A stretch of 64,000 bases of DNA from Thermohalobaculum sp039180675 (lineage in GTDB: Bacteria; Pseudomonadota; Alphaproteobacteria; Rhodobacterales; Rhodobacteraceae). Below, piece by piece: positions 1-8,571 of the stretch (position 1 is the stretch's first letter; every line of letters begins with the position of its first letter). Where the stretch lies: positions 62,001-126,000 of the forward strand of contig JBCDDC010000005.1 in the NCBI GenBank assembly GCA_039180675.1, in the 5' to 3' direction. The notes beneath the pieces are model-generated. The model worked only from the letters and a program-made list of their open reading frames with translations. It ran no database searches and was not told the DNA's origin. A program made the translations under genes and the position numbers.

Positions 1-22
1 CCGCAGACTGGAGACCGATCTC

Positions 23-715
23 ATGAAAATCACTTGGCTTGGCCATGCGTCCTTTCGGCTCGAAACCGCCGAGGCTGTTATCCTGCTCGACCCGTGGCTG
101 ACGGGAAACCCGGCGTTCCCCGATGAGCGCCGCGCCGAGGCTGTGTCCGGCGCGACCCATATCCTCGTCACCCATGGCCATGGCGACCATGCCTCGGAAG
201 CGGCCGAGATCGCGAAGGAGACCGGCGCACCGGTGGTGGGCATCTACGATTGGGTGACCTGGGTCACAGAAAGCGAGGGCATCGAGGGGGTCGGCTTCAA
301 CAAAGGCGGCACCGTCCTGTTGGGCGACGCCGCGGTGACGATGGTGAACGCGGTGCATTCTTCCTCCGCCAGCGGGCCGGGCGGCCCGGTCTATACCGGC
401 GCGGAGGCGGGCTACATGATCGCGTCCGGCGGCAAGGTCCTCTACGCCATGGGGGACACAGACGTGATGGCGGATATGGCGATCTTCGCGGAGCTGCACG
501 TGCCGACCCACGCGATCGTCCCGATCGGCGGGCACTTCACCATGGACAGCGACCGTGCCGCCTATGCCTGCAAGAAGTTCTTTTCTCTCGAAATGGCGAT
601 CCCCTGCCACTTCCGCACCTTCCCGCTGCTCGCGCAGTCCGCCGAACCCTTCGCGGCCGCCATGGCGCCGGTGAACGTGCCAATGATCGACGTCATGGAG
701 AGCGTCGAGATCTAG
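23..715 (+). CDS. UPF0173-type metal-dependent hydrolase
   Basis: A 230-residue metallo-beta-lactamase-fold protein. It opens with the WLGHASFRLE block typical of the UPF0173 branch and carries the metal-binding THGHGDHASE motif (HxHxDH) near residues 50-60. A second histidine region (GGHFTMD) and a terminal CHFRTFP segment complete the expected ligand set. Length matches the family. The protein has no signal peptide, so it should act in the cytoplasm. The physiological substrate of this family is not known. The gene stands alone and is followed by a strong inverted-repeat terminator at 790-817. Family assignment is secure; function is not. Confidence 0.9.
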   Translation: MKITWLGHASFRLETAEAVILLDPWLTGNPAFPDERRAEAVSGATHILVTHGHGDHASEAAEIAKETGAPVVGIYDWVTWVTESEGIEGVGFNKGGTVLLGDAAVTMVNAVHSSSASGPGGPVYTGAEAGYMIASGGKVLYAMGDTDVMADMAIFAELHVPTHAIVPIGGHFTMDSDRAAYACKKFFSLEMAIPCHFRTFPLLAQSAEPFAAAMAPVNVPMIDVMESVEI

Positions 716-789
716 CCACAGCTGACCCATGTGTGGCCTTAAGCCAGGCGGTGCGCGCGTTCTGCGCGCAAGTCCATGCTGTCCCTGAG

Positions 790-817
790 AAAACGCCGTT
801 CTTGCGAACGGCGTTTT
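790..817. terminator. Bidirectional intrinsic terminator
   Basis: A perfect 12-base inverted repeat (AAAACGCCGTTC, loop TTGC, GAACGGCGTTTT) lies between the convergent genes ending at 715 and 944. The A-run on one arm and T-run on the other give a U-tract on either strand, so it can end transcription from both sides. Confidence 0.85.
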
Positions 818-943
818 GGCGGCACAGAGCGCTGCCTCTCAGCTCCGCGCCAGCGATCGGCTGAGAGGGTGTTGCGCAGCAACGGCCTTTCCTCCGATCG
901 CATATAGACTTATGCGGCGCAGCCGCATGCCGATTGGTTCTAG

Positions 944-1591
944 TCAGATGCCGTGGAGAAAGCCCGCCAGATCCGGGGTCACATGATCGATATGCCTTGC
1001 ATCCGGGGGCGAGTTGTTTGTCACCAGAATCGTTGTCATGCCGCGGGCCTTTGGGACCTTGAGGTTATGGGGCGTATCCTCGAACATCACGGCTCTTGCC
1101 GGCGCGATCCCATGTGCAGCAATAACCCGGTCATGGGCCGCGGCATCGGGTTTCGGCGTGTAGTCGAGATCCTCGATCGCCCAGACAGCGTCGAATTCGC
1201 TGGTCAGATGCAACCGATCCAGCACTTCGAGTGCATGCGCACGCGCGCCGTTGGTGTGAACGATCTTTCGGCCATCAAGACCCGCGATCGCCTCGCGGAG
1301 CCCAGGGCGCGGCGTGACCCGGCTGTAATCGATATCATGCGTCTCGGACAGGAAGGCATCCGGATCGATGCCGTGATCCTGGACCAGGGCGCGCATGGTG
1401 ATCCCATGGTTGCGCCAGCTCTCGTCGCAGAAGATCTCGGCCTCCCGTAGGGTCATCTTCAGCTCGCGCATCACAAAGCCGTGCATGCGTTCGGAAATCT
1501 GGTCCATAAGGCCAAGTCCCGGGTCATACAGCGTATTGTCGAGATCGAAGATCCAGGTATCGATGGTACCGCGCACGGCCCCTCTGTACAT
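944..1591 (-). CDS. HAD-family pyrimidine 5'-nucleotidase-like hydrolase
   Basis: A HAD phosphatase of about 215 residues. Near the N-terminus it has the nucleophile motif FDLDNTLYDP, followed by a cap region, VHTNGA (motif II), KPD (motif III lysine) and MFEDTPHNL (motif IV acidic residues). The LDNTLY form and overall pattern fit the SDT1/pyrimidine 5'-nucleotidase group, which dephosphorylates nucleoside monophosphates in the cytoplasm. The frame stays open upstream to 1747, but that extension is arginine/proline-rich and runs under the divergent methyltransferase gene. The ATG at 1591 is therefore preferred; the ATG at 1606 is an alternative. Confidence 0.85.
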   Translation of the reverse strand: MYRGAVRGTIDTWIFDLDNTLYDPGLGLMDQISERMHGFVMRELKMTLREAEIFCDESWRNHGITMRALVQDHGIDPDAFLSETHDIDYSRVTPRPGLREAIAGLDGRKIVHTNGARAHALEVLDRLHLTSEFDAVWAIEDLDYTPKPDAAAHDRVIAAHGIAPARAVMFEDTPHNLKVPKARGMTTILVTNNSPPDARHIDHVTPDLAGFLHGI

Positions 1592-1647
1592 ATCTGCGGC
1601 CGGCATCAAGCTAGGCGGGCATCCGCACCGGTCAAGAGGAGAGCGAC

Positions 1648-2484
1648 GTGGCAGAGAGCAAGGATTGGGCAGGCGACCTGGGCGCCACCTGGGCGGAGAC
1701 GATCGATGAGATGGATGCGCAGCTGGAGTCGGCCTCGGCCCACGCACTTGCGGCGCTCGCCGCCCGGTCCGGCGAGCGGATCATCGATCTCGGCTGCGGT
1801 GGCGGGCCGACCACGCTGAAGATCGCGGGGGAGGTCGGCGCCGGAGGCCATGTGCTCGGGCTCGACATCTCGCCTGCGCTGGCGGCGATCGCGGAACGCC
1901 GCGGGGCAGGTCTGCCGCAGATGACAATCAAGGTTGCCGATGCCGCGACCCATGATTTCGGCGCGGACGGTTTCGATGCGCTCTTCTCGCGTTTTGGCTG
2001 CATGTTCTTCGACGAGCCGGTCGCTGCCTTCCGCAATCTGCGCGCTGCATTAAAACCCGGCGGCCGGGCCGTCCTCACCGTTTGGGCGGAGCCGAAGCAC
2101 AACAGTTGGGCCATGGTGCCCGCAAGCGCCGGGAACGAGGTGCTGGGCCCCGCGGAAAAGGTGCCGCCAGGGGCGCCCGGACCCTTCGGCTGGGCAACGC
2201 CGGATATCTTCGAGCCGATCCTTGATGGGGCAGGCTTCTCCGATCTCTCCTACACCGAACATCCTCTGGAGATGACTGTGAGCTATGGCGATGCTGCCGA
2301 TCCGATTGACCGCGCGATCGCGCTTGCCGAGCGGATTGGGCCGCTGGCCCGGCGTCTTGAGGAAGCACCCGACGGCACCGCCGAGAAAGTGCGCCCGGTT
2401 CTCAGGGAGAAGATGGCCCCTTTCGTTCGCGGTGACCGGGTTGTATTCGATGGTTTGATCCGTGTGATTAAGGTACACGCCTGA
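1648..2484 (+). CDS. Class I SAM-dependent methyltransferase
   Basis: A 278-residue Methyltransf_11/25-type enzyme. SAM motif I is IIDLGCGGG at about residues 45-53. A GLDIS acidic loop follows, and then a motif IV/post-motif region with ALFSRFGCMFFDEP and LKPGGRAVLTVW. It starts at GTG 1648, with a good Shine-Dalgarno (AAGAGGAG) upstream. It is divergent from the HAD gene. The FSRFGCMFF signature recurs in small-molecule methyltransferases of proteobacteria, but the substrate cannot be read from the sequence. Confidence 0.85.
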   Translation: MAESKDWAGDLGATWAETIDEMDAQLESASAHALAALAARSGERIIDLGCGGGPTTLKIAGEVGAGGHVLGLDISPALAAIAERRGAGLPQMTIKVADAATHDFGADGFDALFSRFGCMFFDEPVAAFRNLRAALKPGGRAVLTVWAEPKHNSWAMVPASAGNEVLGPAEKVPPGAPGPFGWATPDIFEPILDGAGFSDLSYTEHPLEMTVSYGDAADPIDRAIALAERIGPLARRLEEAPDGTAEKVRPVLREKMAPFVRGDRVVFDGLIRVIKVHA

Positions 2485-2486
2485 CG

Positions 2487-2891
2487 TCACTCCTCGGGCG
2501 TGAAGGCCAGTGCCACGCCATTGATGCAATAGCGCAACCCGGTCGGGCGCGGACCATCGGGGAAAACATGGCCTAGATGCGCGTCGCAACGGGCGCAGAC
2601 AACCTCGGTACGCCGCATGAACCAGCTGTTGTCGACATGCTCATCTATTGCGCCTGCGGTTGCGAAGAAACTCGGCCAACCCGTTCCTGAATCGAACTTA
2701 TGTTCCTGATCGAAAAGCGGCGCATCGCAGCATACGCAATGGTATGTTCCGGGTTCTTTCGGAAAGTCATCGTTCGTGAACGGGCGTTCTGTTCCGGCCT
2801 TGCGGGTCACGCGATAGGCCTCCGGGCTCAGTTTTTCGCGCCATTCGGCGTCCGTCAGTTGCACCTTTGCATCGATTTCTGTGTCGGTCAT
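2487..2891 (-). CDS. msrB: Peptide-methionine (R)-S-oxide reductase MsrB
   Basis: A 134-residue MsrB that reduces methionine-R-sulfoxide in oxidised proteins using thioredoxin. Zinc ligands are C52/C55 and C99/C102. GWPSF lies in the active-site region, and the catalytic cysteine is C122 in RYCIN. Length is normal for a stand-alone cytoplasmic MsrB with no signal peptide. It converges on the methyltransferase gene with only two bases between stop codons. Confidence 0.96.
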   Translation of the reverse strand: MTDTEIDAKVQLTDAEWREKLSPEAYRVTRKAGTERPFTNDDFPKEPGTYHCVCCDAPLFDQEHKFDSGTGWPSFFATAGAIDEHVDNSWFMRRTEVVCARCDAHLGHVFPDGPRPTGLRYCINGVALAFTPEE

Positions 2892-3022
2892 GGCCTTCTC
2901 CGCACGTTAACCTGCGCTTCGTCGTAACAATGTCACTTGGAATGAGATATATATGCGTATTAGACGACGCAAAGACACGCACCGGTGAATTCGGGCGTGA
3001 GACGGGAAGACGAGGCGGATCG

Positions 3023-3784
3023 ATGGCAATTTTCCGGGCAGGCAAGTTCCGGGCACGGTTGGCGGAGACGGCCGAGGACGTGCTTGCCTGTCAGCACTTG
3101 CGATACCTGACTTTTATCGAAACGCGCCACGTCGATAGGGGCACGAACGACGCGCGGCTCGATACCGATGAGTTCGATGCCTACTGCTCCCATGTGATGG
3201 TGGAGGAGACGCGCACCGGCCAGCTTGTCTGTTGCTTCCGCATGCTGCCGATGGCCAACGGGTCGGAGATCTGGCGGTCCTATGCGGCTAAGTACTACGA
3301 GCTTTCCGCGCTCGAGACCTATCCCGGAAAAATGGTTGAGATGGGCCGGTTCTGCATCCATCCGGCGTGGAGGGACGCGAACATCCTGCGCGTTGCCTGG
3401 GCGGCGATGACCAAGTTCGTCGATCAGGAGGGGGTTGAGCTTCTGTTCGGTTGTTCGTCCTTCTACGGCGTCGATGCCGAGGAATATGCCGACGCCTTCG
3501 CGCTTCTGAAGGAACGCCACATCGCGCCGAAACGCTGGTTGCCGCGGGTCAAAGCGCGCCGGATCTTTCCCTTCAAGAAGAAGCTCAGGCTGCGCAAGCC
3601 GAACCTGAAGCTCGCGATGAAGGGGATGCCGCCGCTCCTGCGCACCTATCTGGTGATGGGGGGGTGGGTTTCGGACCATGCGGTAATCGATAACGAGCTC
3701 AACACGCTCCATGTCTTCACTGGGGTCGAGATCAAGCGGGTGCCACCGAAACGCGCGCGCCTGCTCCGCGGGATCGCGACCTGA
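3023..3784 (+). CDS. olsB: OlsB-like N-acyltransferase (ornithine lipid synthesis)
   Basis: A 253-residue GNAT-fold protein of the acetyltransf_5/hemolysin-like group. Diagnostic blocks are LRYLTFIE near the N-terminus, DEFDAYCSHVMV, VEMGRFCIHP and LLFGCSSFYGVD. The family member OlsB moves a 3-hydroxyacyl group from ACP to the alpha-amino group of ornithine, giving lyso-ornithine lipid. The frame is open upstream to 2867, but that stretch overlaps the msrB start, so ATG 3023 fits better. The usual partner olsA does not follow; an esterase gene starts six bases after the stop. The symbol is by family resemblance only. Confidence 0.75.
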   Translation: MAIFRAGKFRARLAETAEDVLACQHLRYLTFIETRHVDRGTNDARLDTDEFDAYCSHVMVEETRTGQLVCCFRMLPMANGSEIWRSYAAKYYELSALETYPGKMVEMGRFCIHPAWRDANILRVAWAAMTKFVDQEGVELLFGCSSFYGVDAEEYADAFALLKERHIAPKRWLPRVKARRIFPFKKKLRLRKPNLKLAMKGMPPLLRTYLVMGGWVSDHAVIDNELNTLHVFTGVEIKRVPPKRARLLRGIAT

Positions 3785-3789
3785 GCCAA

Positions 3790-4716
3790 ATGCCACGCGA
3801 CCCGTTCGACCCCGCCGCCGTTTCTGCCGAGACGGCTGCCTTCAACGCCGATCTTGCCGCAAAGCTGAAGGACGCGCCGCGCCCTTTTGATGTGCCGGTC
3901 GCCGAGACCAGGCAGGCGAGGGCTGAGGGCAGGGGGCTCTTCCCGCTGCAGGGGCCGCTCAAAGGCTCCGAATGGGTCGAGATCCCGGGCGCGTCCAGCG
4001 GGCCGGGCCAGATCCGCCTCTCGTTGCCGGACAGCGCCCCGCGTGGGGTCTACCTGCACATCCACGGCGGGGGCTGGACGCTTGGCAATCCCGAGCATCT
4101 GGACGGGTTCAATCAGCGGATCGCGAAGGCGACCGGGCTTGCGGTCGCTTCAGTGCAGTACCGCCTCGCGCCCGAACACCGCTGGCCCGATTGCGCGGAT
4201 GATTGTCTCGCGGCGGCAGAATGGGCGCTCGGCGTGTTCGAGGGTCCGATGTTCATCGGTGGAGAGAGCGCCGGGGCGCATCTTTCGGCTATCACGCTCC
4301 TTCGCCTGAAATCGCGGGGGCGGTCGGATCTGGTGAAGGGGATGATCCTGAATTACGGCGCGTTCGATCTGAGCGGCACGCCATCGCTTCGAAATTGGGG
4401 GGAGATCTATCTGATACTCTCGACCCCCGTCGTTGATTGGTTCACCCAGAACCTGCTGCAGGGGCAGGAGGCGCCGGAGGCGTCACCGCTTCATGCCGAT
4501 CTGTCGGGCCTGCCACCTGCGCTGTTTCAGGTCGGCACGCTCGATCCGCTTCTGGACGATACGCTGTTCATGGAAGCGCGCTGGCGGGCCGCGGGAAACC
4601 AGACTGAGCTCGCGATCGCGCCCGGCGGGGTGCACGCATTCGACTGTTTCGATCTCGCCATCGCGCGGGAGGCACACGCCTGCCAGGATGCGTTTCTGAA
4701 CAAGCTTCTGCGCTAG
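3790..4716 (+). CDS. Alpha/beta hydrolase, HSL-type esterase
   Basis: A 308-residue serine hydrolase of the hormone-sensitive-lipase class. It has the oxyanion-hole IHGGGW motif at residues 91-96 and the nucleophile elbow GGESAG with Ser160. A catalytic-acid region (VGTLDPLLDD) and a histidine near the C-terminus (GGVHAFD) follow. No signal peptide is seen, so it should be a cytoplasmic carboxylesterase. It starts six bases after the olsB-like stop and probably shares its transcript, which hints at a lipid-related role without proving it. Confidence 0.88.
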   Translation: MPRDPFDPAAVSAETAAFNADLAAKLKDAPRPFDVPVAETRQARAEGRGLFPLQGPLKGSEWVEIPGASSGPGQIRLSLPDSAPRGVYLHIHGGGWTLGNPEHLDGFNQRIAKATGLAVASVQYRLAPEHRWPDCADDCLAAAEWALGVFEGPMFIGGESAGAHLSAITLLRLKSRGRSDLVKGMILNYGAFDLSGTPSLRNWGEIYLILSTPVVDWFTQNLLQGQEAPEASPLHADLSGLPPALFQVGTLDPLLDDTLFMEARWRAAGNQTELAIAPGGVHAFDCFDLAIAREAHACQDAFLNKLLR

Positions 4717-6419
4717 TCACCCAGCGCGATGCCCTCGCGGCGCGGGTCGGCGCCGCCCATCAGCCGGCCATCTTCCATCACCTCGATGATGTGCAGGCCC
4801 GAGGTCAGCGCGCCGAACTCGACTTCATGGCCCTTGATCTCAAGTGCCTCGGCAAGCAGGGCGGAGATGCCTTCCTCCAGCACGATCTTCCCGCGATTGC
4901 GGTGCGAGATGTGACCTTGCGCCGCTGCTTCCGCCGGCGTCATCCCGCGTTTCAGGATCGAGATCAGGGAGCCCGCGACGTATTCCGGGATCCGCGAGCC
5001 GCCAGGGGATCCGGTGAGGAGCACCACATCGCCCTCCTTCAGCACGATCGTTGGCGCCATCGAGGACCGTGGCCGTTTGCCCGCGTCAGGCGCGTTGACG
5101 ATGGGCGTCCCCTCCGCATCCGTGGGGGAGAACGAGAAATCCGTGAGCTGATTGTTGAGCAGGAACCCGCCCGCCATCCGCTTCGATCCGAACGCGGTCT
5201 CGATCGACGCGGTCAGCGAGATGGCGAGGCCATCCGCGTCGATCACGGAGAGATGGGTCGTGCCGGGGCTCGTCTTCCCGGCGTCAGGCGCCCAACGGCC
5301 CTCCTGCCAGGGCGGATCACCGGCTTCCGCTGGCCCTTCGGCGGCGAGGTAGCGCGAGATAAGTTCCGCGCGCTCGGCCAGGTAAAGCGGGTCGAGCAGC
5401 CCCTTCACCGGCACTTTCACTTGATCCGGGTCGGCCAGGAAGGCAGCCCGGTCCGCATAGGCCAGGCGGGAGGCCTCGGCGAACTGGTGCGCGCCGCTCG
5501 CCCCGATCTCGATCTCACCCTTCGCGGCGAGCAAGCCCAGGATCTGCCCGACCGTGGTCGCACCCGACGATGGCGGACCCATCCCGCAAACCTCGAAGCT
5601 GAAGAACGCCATGCAAACGGGCGCGCGTTCGATCACCTCGTAGCTTGCGAAATCGGCGGTCGTCAGTTCGCCAGGCACGTCTCCCGCCCGTACCGAACGC
5701 ACGATCGCCTGTGCCAGCGCGCCCTCGTAGAACAGCTCCGGGCCTGAAAGCGCGAGGCGGCGCAGGGTCCGGGCAAGGGGCCGGTTGCGCATCAGATCGC
5801 CCTCGGCAACGGGCTCGCCGCCCGGCAGAAAGACCTTGGCCGCGTCGGTTCCTTCGAGCCGGTCCCGATAGGTCTCCACGAGCCCGGCGAGGCGCGGGCT
5901 GACGGCGAACCCTGTCTCGGCAAGCTCGATCGCTGGGCGGAAGAGTCTTGGCCAGTGCAGGCGGCCGTGACGAGCGTGCAGCATATGCATCAGCTCGACG
6001 AGACCGGGCACCCCGATGGAGCGGCCCGTGGGCACTGCCTCCCGCCAGCCCATCTTCTCGCCGTCCTTGAAGAAAAGCTCCGGCGTCGCAGCGCTCGGAG
6101 CAGTCTCGCGGGCGTCGAAGCTGGTCAGCCCGTCCGGGCCGTGGATCAGCGCGAAAGCTCCGCCGCCGATCCCGCTCGACTGCGGCTCCACGACGTTGAG
6201 CACCAGAAGCGCCGAAATCGCCGCATCAGCCGCCGAGCCGCCTTCGCGCAAGATCATGCGGCCTGCCTCGCTGGCATGCGGGTTTGCCGCCACGATCATG
6301 TGCCGCTCGGCAACCACGTCAGGCTTCGCGGTCCAACCGGTCGCGGCCTCGGGGTTAGCCCTGCTCTGGCTCAGGGCCGGCGTGGCGAGCAGGCAGAGGA
6401 GGACGGTAAGGCGGAACAT
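4713..6419 (-). CDS. ggt: Gamma-glutamyltransferase
   Basis: A secreted precursor of about 568 residues that splits glutathione and other gamma-glutamyl compounds. ATG 6419 gives an N-terminal signal peptide (MFRLTVLLCLLATPALS) and is spaced correctly from a GGAGA ribosome site; the in-frame ATGs upstream are not. The large subunit carries the family block ETAPSAAT. The autoprocessing site is the PGTTHLSVID segment, whose threonine becomes the N-terminal nucleophile of the small subunit. NAPDAGKRPRSSM and TGSPGGSRIP form the substrate pocket. It should mature in the periplasm. Its stop overlaps the convergent esterase stop by four bases. Confidence 0.93.
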   Translation of the reverse strand: MFRLTVLLCLLATPALSQSRANPEAATGWTAKPDVVAERHMIVAANPHASEAGRMILREGGSAADAAISALLVLNVVEPQSSGIGGGAFALIHGPDGLTSFDARETAPSAATPELFFKDGEKMGWREAVPTGRSIGVPGLVELMHMLHARHGRLHWPRLFRPAIELAETGFAVSPRLAGLVETYRDRLEGTDAAKVFLPGGEPVAEGDLMRNRPLARTLRRLALSGPELFYEGALAQAIVRSVRAGDVPGELTTADFASYEVIERAPVCMAFFSFEVCGMGPPSSGATTVGQILGLLAAKGEIEIGASGAHQFAEASRLAYADRAAFLADPDQVKVPVKGLLDPLYLAERAELISRYLAAEGPAEAGDPPWQEGRWAPDAGKTSPGTTHLSVIDADGLAISLTASIETAFGSKRMAGGFLLNNQLTDFSFSPTDAEGTPIVNAPDAGKRPRSSMAPTIVLKEGDVVLLTGSPGGSRIPEYVAGSLISILKRGMTPAEAAAQGHISHRNRGKIVLEEGISALLAEALEIKGHEVEFGALTSGLHIIEVMEDGRLMGGADPRREGIALGD

Positions 6420-6479
6420 GGGCATTCTCCGATGACGCGAGAGTCTGCAGAGCATGCCATGTTCGCGGCGTGGGTCCAG

Positions 6480-7337
6480 TCAGAATGCGGCCGGGTTCAG
6501 AACTTCCCAGGTCTTCGAACTCGCGATGCCGTCAGGCACCAGACCGTTCGCGTGCTGCAGCGCCCTCACTGCGCGCTCGGTCCCGGGCCCGAACCGCCCG
6601 TCGAGCCCATTCGGAGAGAACCCGGCCCGCGCGAGGCCGTGCTGGAGCAGCAGCACCTCGGCCCCCGCAGCACCGCGCCGCAGAACCGGCCGCTCCGGCA
6701 GCCCGCCAAGGGCCTGAAGGGCGCGGTAGGTCCGGTTGCGCCGGTCGACCAGCCCGTGCAGGCCGCCATTGATCGCACGGGTGACCTGCTCGACATTGTT
6801 CTGGTCCGCCCATTCGAACACCCGCTTGCCGCCACGGCGGCGGGTCTGCATGTAGGCTGCCGCGATCCGCCAGGCGATCTCGGGCTCGCGGGCAAGGTCT
6901 GGATCGCCCGCGAGATCGACCCCCAGCATCCGGCCATAACGTGTGTAGTTGGCCCGGCCGGTTAGCTGCAGATACCCCCGGCCGCGATAGCGCCAGCCAT
7001 CGCCCGCCTCGGTGTTCCCAAGATCGCGCCTGCCGCCATAGACCTTGTTGGCCAGATGCTCCGGGTCCCGGGCAAAGGGTCGCGCATCCTCGACGGTCGG
7101 AAAGCGGCGGGGCCACACAGCCATGATCCGCGCCGGGGTGGAGTAGTAGAGACTCTCGGTGTCATGGGTGAAGCGCAGGCTCTCATGGGCGCATTGGCCG
7201 ATCATGTGTGCGATGCGCCTCGGCGTCTCCGCACTTGCACAATGAAGTTGCTGTCTGGCGCCGAGGAACCCCTGGATCGCGGGTTCCGGTGCATCGGGTG
7301 CTGCGGCGAGGATTGCGAGGCGGAGGGCTTCCATCAT
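6480..7337 (-). CDS. GH19-type glycoside hydrolase with peptidoglycan-binding domain
   Basis: A 285-residue two-domain protein. Residues 1-190 resemble the chitinase-19/lysozyme fold: QCAHESL carries the catalytic glutamate, followed by RGYLQLTGRANY and AWRIAAAYMQ, and an INGG segment. Residues 205-280 form a PG_binding_1 module (LRRGAAGAEVLLLQHGL, LDGRFGPGTERAVRALQ). It should cleave murein or a chitin-like glycan. There is no signal peptide, so export would need another route. Phage endolysins have this layout, but no other phage gene is nearby. It lies just upstream of ggt on the same strand with a 60-base gap. Confidence 0.85.
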   Translation of the reverse strand: MMEALRLAILAAAPDAPEPAIQGFLGARQQLHCASAETPRRIAHMIGQCAHESLRFTHDTESLYYSTPARIMAVWPRRFPTVEDARPFARDPEHLANKVYGGRRDLGNTEAGDGWRYRGRGYLQLTGRANYTRYGRMLGVDLAGDPDLAREPEIAWRIAAAYMQTRRRGGKRVFEWADQNNVEQVTRAINGGLHGLVDRRNRTYRALQALGGLPERPVLRRGAAGAEVLLLQHGLARAGFSPNGLDGRFGPGTERAVRALQHANGLVPDGIASSKTWEVLNPAAF

Positions 7338-7419
7338 GGGCTCCGATCCGGTTGATACCGGAGGCGGACCCTAAATCGCGATGATAGTGGTTTGCGTCAG
7401 ATTGCGCGGCAGCGCGCGC

Positions 7420-8424
7420 TCACCCGCCCGTCGTGCTCATATGCCGGGCCACCTGGCCATCGACCCGCTGGCGGGAATAGTCGAAGTCATGGCCCTTGGG
7501 CTTGCGGGCGATCGCTTCGTGGATCGCGGCGCGCAGTTCCTCATCCGTGGCGCCCGCGCGCATCACCTCGCGCAGATCGGCATCGTCGTCCTGGCCAAGG
7601 CACATGTAAAGCTGCCCGGTGCAGGTCAGCCTGACCCTGTTGCAGCTTTCGCAGAAATTATGGGTGAGCGGTGTGATGAAGCCGATCCGCTGCCCGGTCT
7701 CCTCGACCCGGAAGTAGCGGGCCGGTCCCCCGGTGCGATAGGCGCTTTCGGTCAACGTCCAACGGGTCGCGAGATCCTGGCGAAGGTCCGCGAGCGAATA
7801 ATATTGGTCCAGCCGGTCCTCACCGCCCAGATCGCCCATCGGCATCACCTCGATGAAGGTCAGGTCGAGCCCCATCGCGTCGCACCATTCCAGCAGCTTG
7901 TGGATCTCTCCGTCATTCGTGCCCTTGAGCGCGACCGTGTTGATCTTGATCCGCAGCCCGGCCGCCTGGGCCGCTTCGATCCCCTCCAGCACCTGCGCGA
8001 GCCGGCCCCAGCGGGTGATCGCCTGGAACTTCGCCTCGTCGAGCGTGTCGAGCGACACGTTGATCCGCTTCACCCCACAATCAGCCAGCGATTGCGCGTG
8101 TTTCTTGAGCTGGGAGGCGTTGGTCGTGACCGTCAACTCGTCGAGGCCCTCGCCGAGATGCCGCCCCATCCGCTCGAAGAACCACATGATGTTCTTGCGA
8201 ACCAGCGGCTCCCCGCCGGTGATCCTTAGCTTGCGCACGCCCTCACCGATGAAAAGGGAACACAGGCGGTCCAGTTCCTCGAGGCTCAGCAGATCGCGCT
8301 TGGGCAGAAAAGTCATATGCTCGGACATGCAGTAGACGCAGCGAAAATCGCAGCGGTCCGTCACCGAGACGCGTAAGTAGTTGATCTCACGCAGGAACGG
8401 ATCGATCAGCTTTGGCGTGTCCAT
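7420..8424 (-). CDS. moaA: GTP 3',8-cyclase MoaA (molybdenum cofactor synthesis)
   Basis: A 334-residue radical-SAM enzyme making 3',8-cyclo-GTP, the first step of molybdopterin synthesis. The SAM cluster ligands are C25, C29 and C32 in CDFRCVYC. The C-terminal cluster is formed by CESCNRVRLTC plus a later cysteine, and the protein ends in the Gly-Gly pair needed by MoaA. The frame extends upstream to 8571, but the ATG at 8424 (MDTPKLIDPF) matches the family start. No other moa gene is next to it. Confidence 0.96.
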   Translation of the reverse strand: MDTPKLIDPFLREINYLRVSVTDRCDFRCVYCMSEHMTFLPKRDLLSLEELDRLCSLFIGEGVRKLRITGGEPLVRKNIMWFFERMGRHLGEGLDELTVTTNASQLKKHAQSLADCGVKRINVSLDTLDEAKFQAITRWGRLAQVLEGIEAAQAAGLRIKINTVALKGTNDGEIHKLLEWCDAMGLDLTFIEVMPMGDLGGEDRLDQYYSLADLRQDLATRWTLTESAYRTGGPARYFRVEETGQRIGFITPLTHNFCESCNRVRLTCTGQLYMCLGQDDDADLREVMRAGATDEELRAAIHEAIARKPKGHDFDYSRQRVDGQVARHMSTTGG

Positions 8425-8571
8425 GGCTTGCTCCAGAGGCTTGTGCTTGAAATTATGCGGTGGTTCGGGCGGGATCAAGGTCATCTCGCACTGCCAAGAC
8501 CCGCGGCCACGGGCAATTTCGTTGGTCAGTCGCCCCTGAGTTGTTACAATTTGCGGAAAAATGGGGGTCAT

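Noticed and set aside
912..928. Hairpin ATGCGGC-GCA-GCCGCAT as a second terminator
   Set aside because: The stem is perfect but there is no T-run on either side and a stronger terminator lies at 790-817.
5955..6965. Long plus-strand frame of 336 codons
   Set aside because: Antisense to gamma-glutamyltransferase and the GH19 gene, with no domain and an Arg/Pro-rich composition typical of high-GC shadows.
6480..7337. Prophage endolysin
   Set aside because: The enzyme type fits an endolysin, but there are no holin, tail, capsid or integrase genes nearby.
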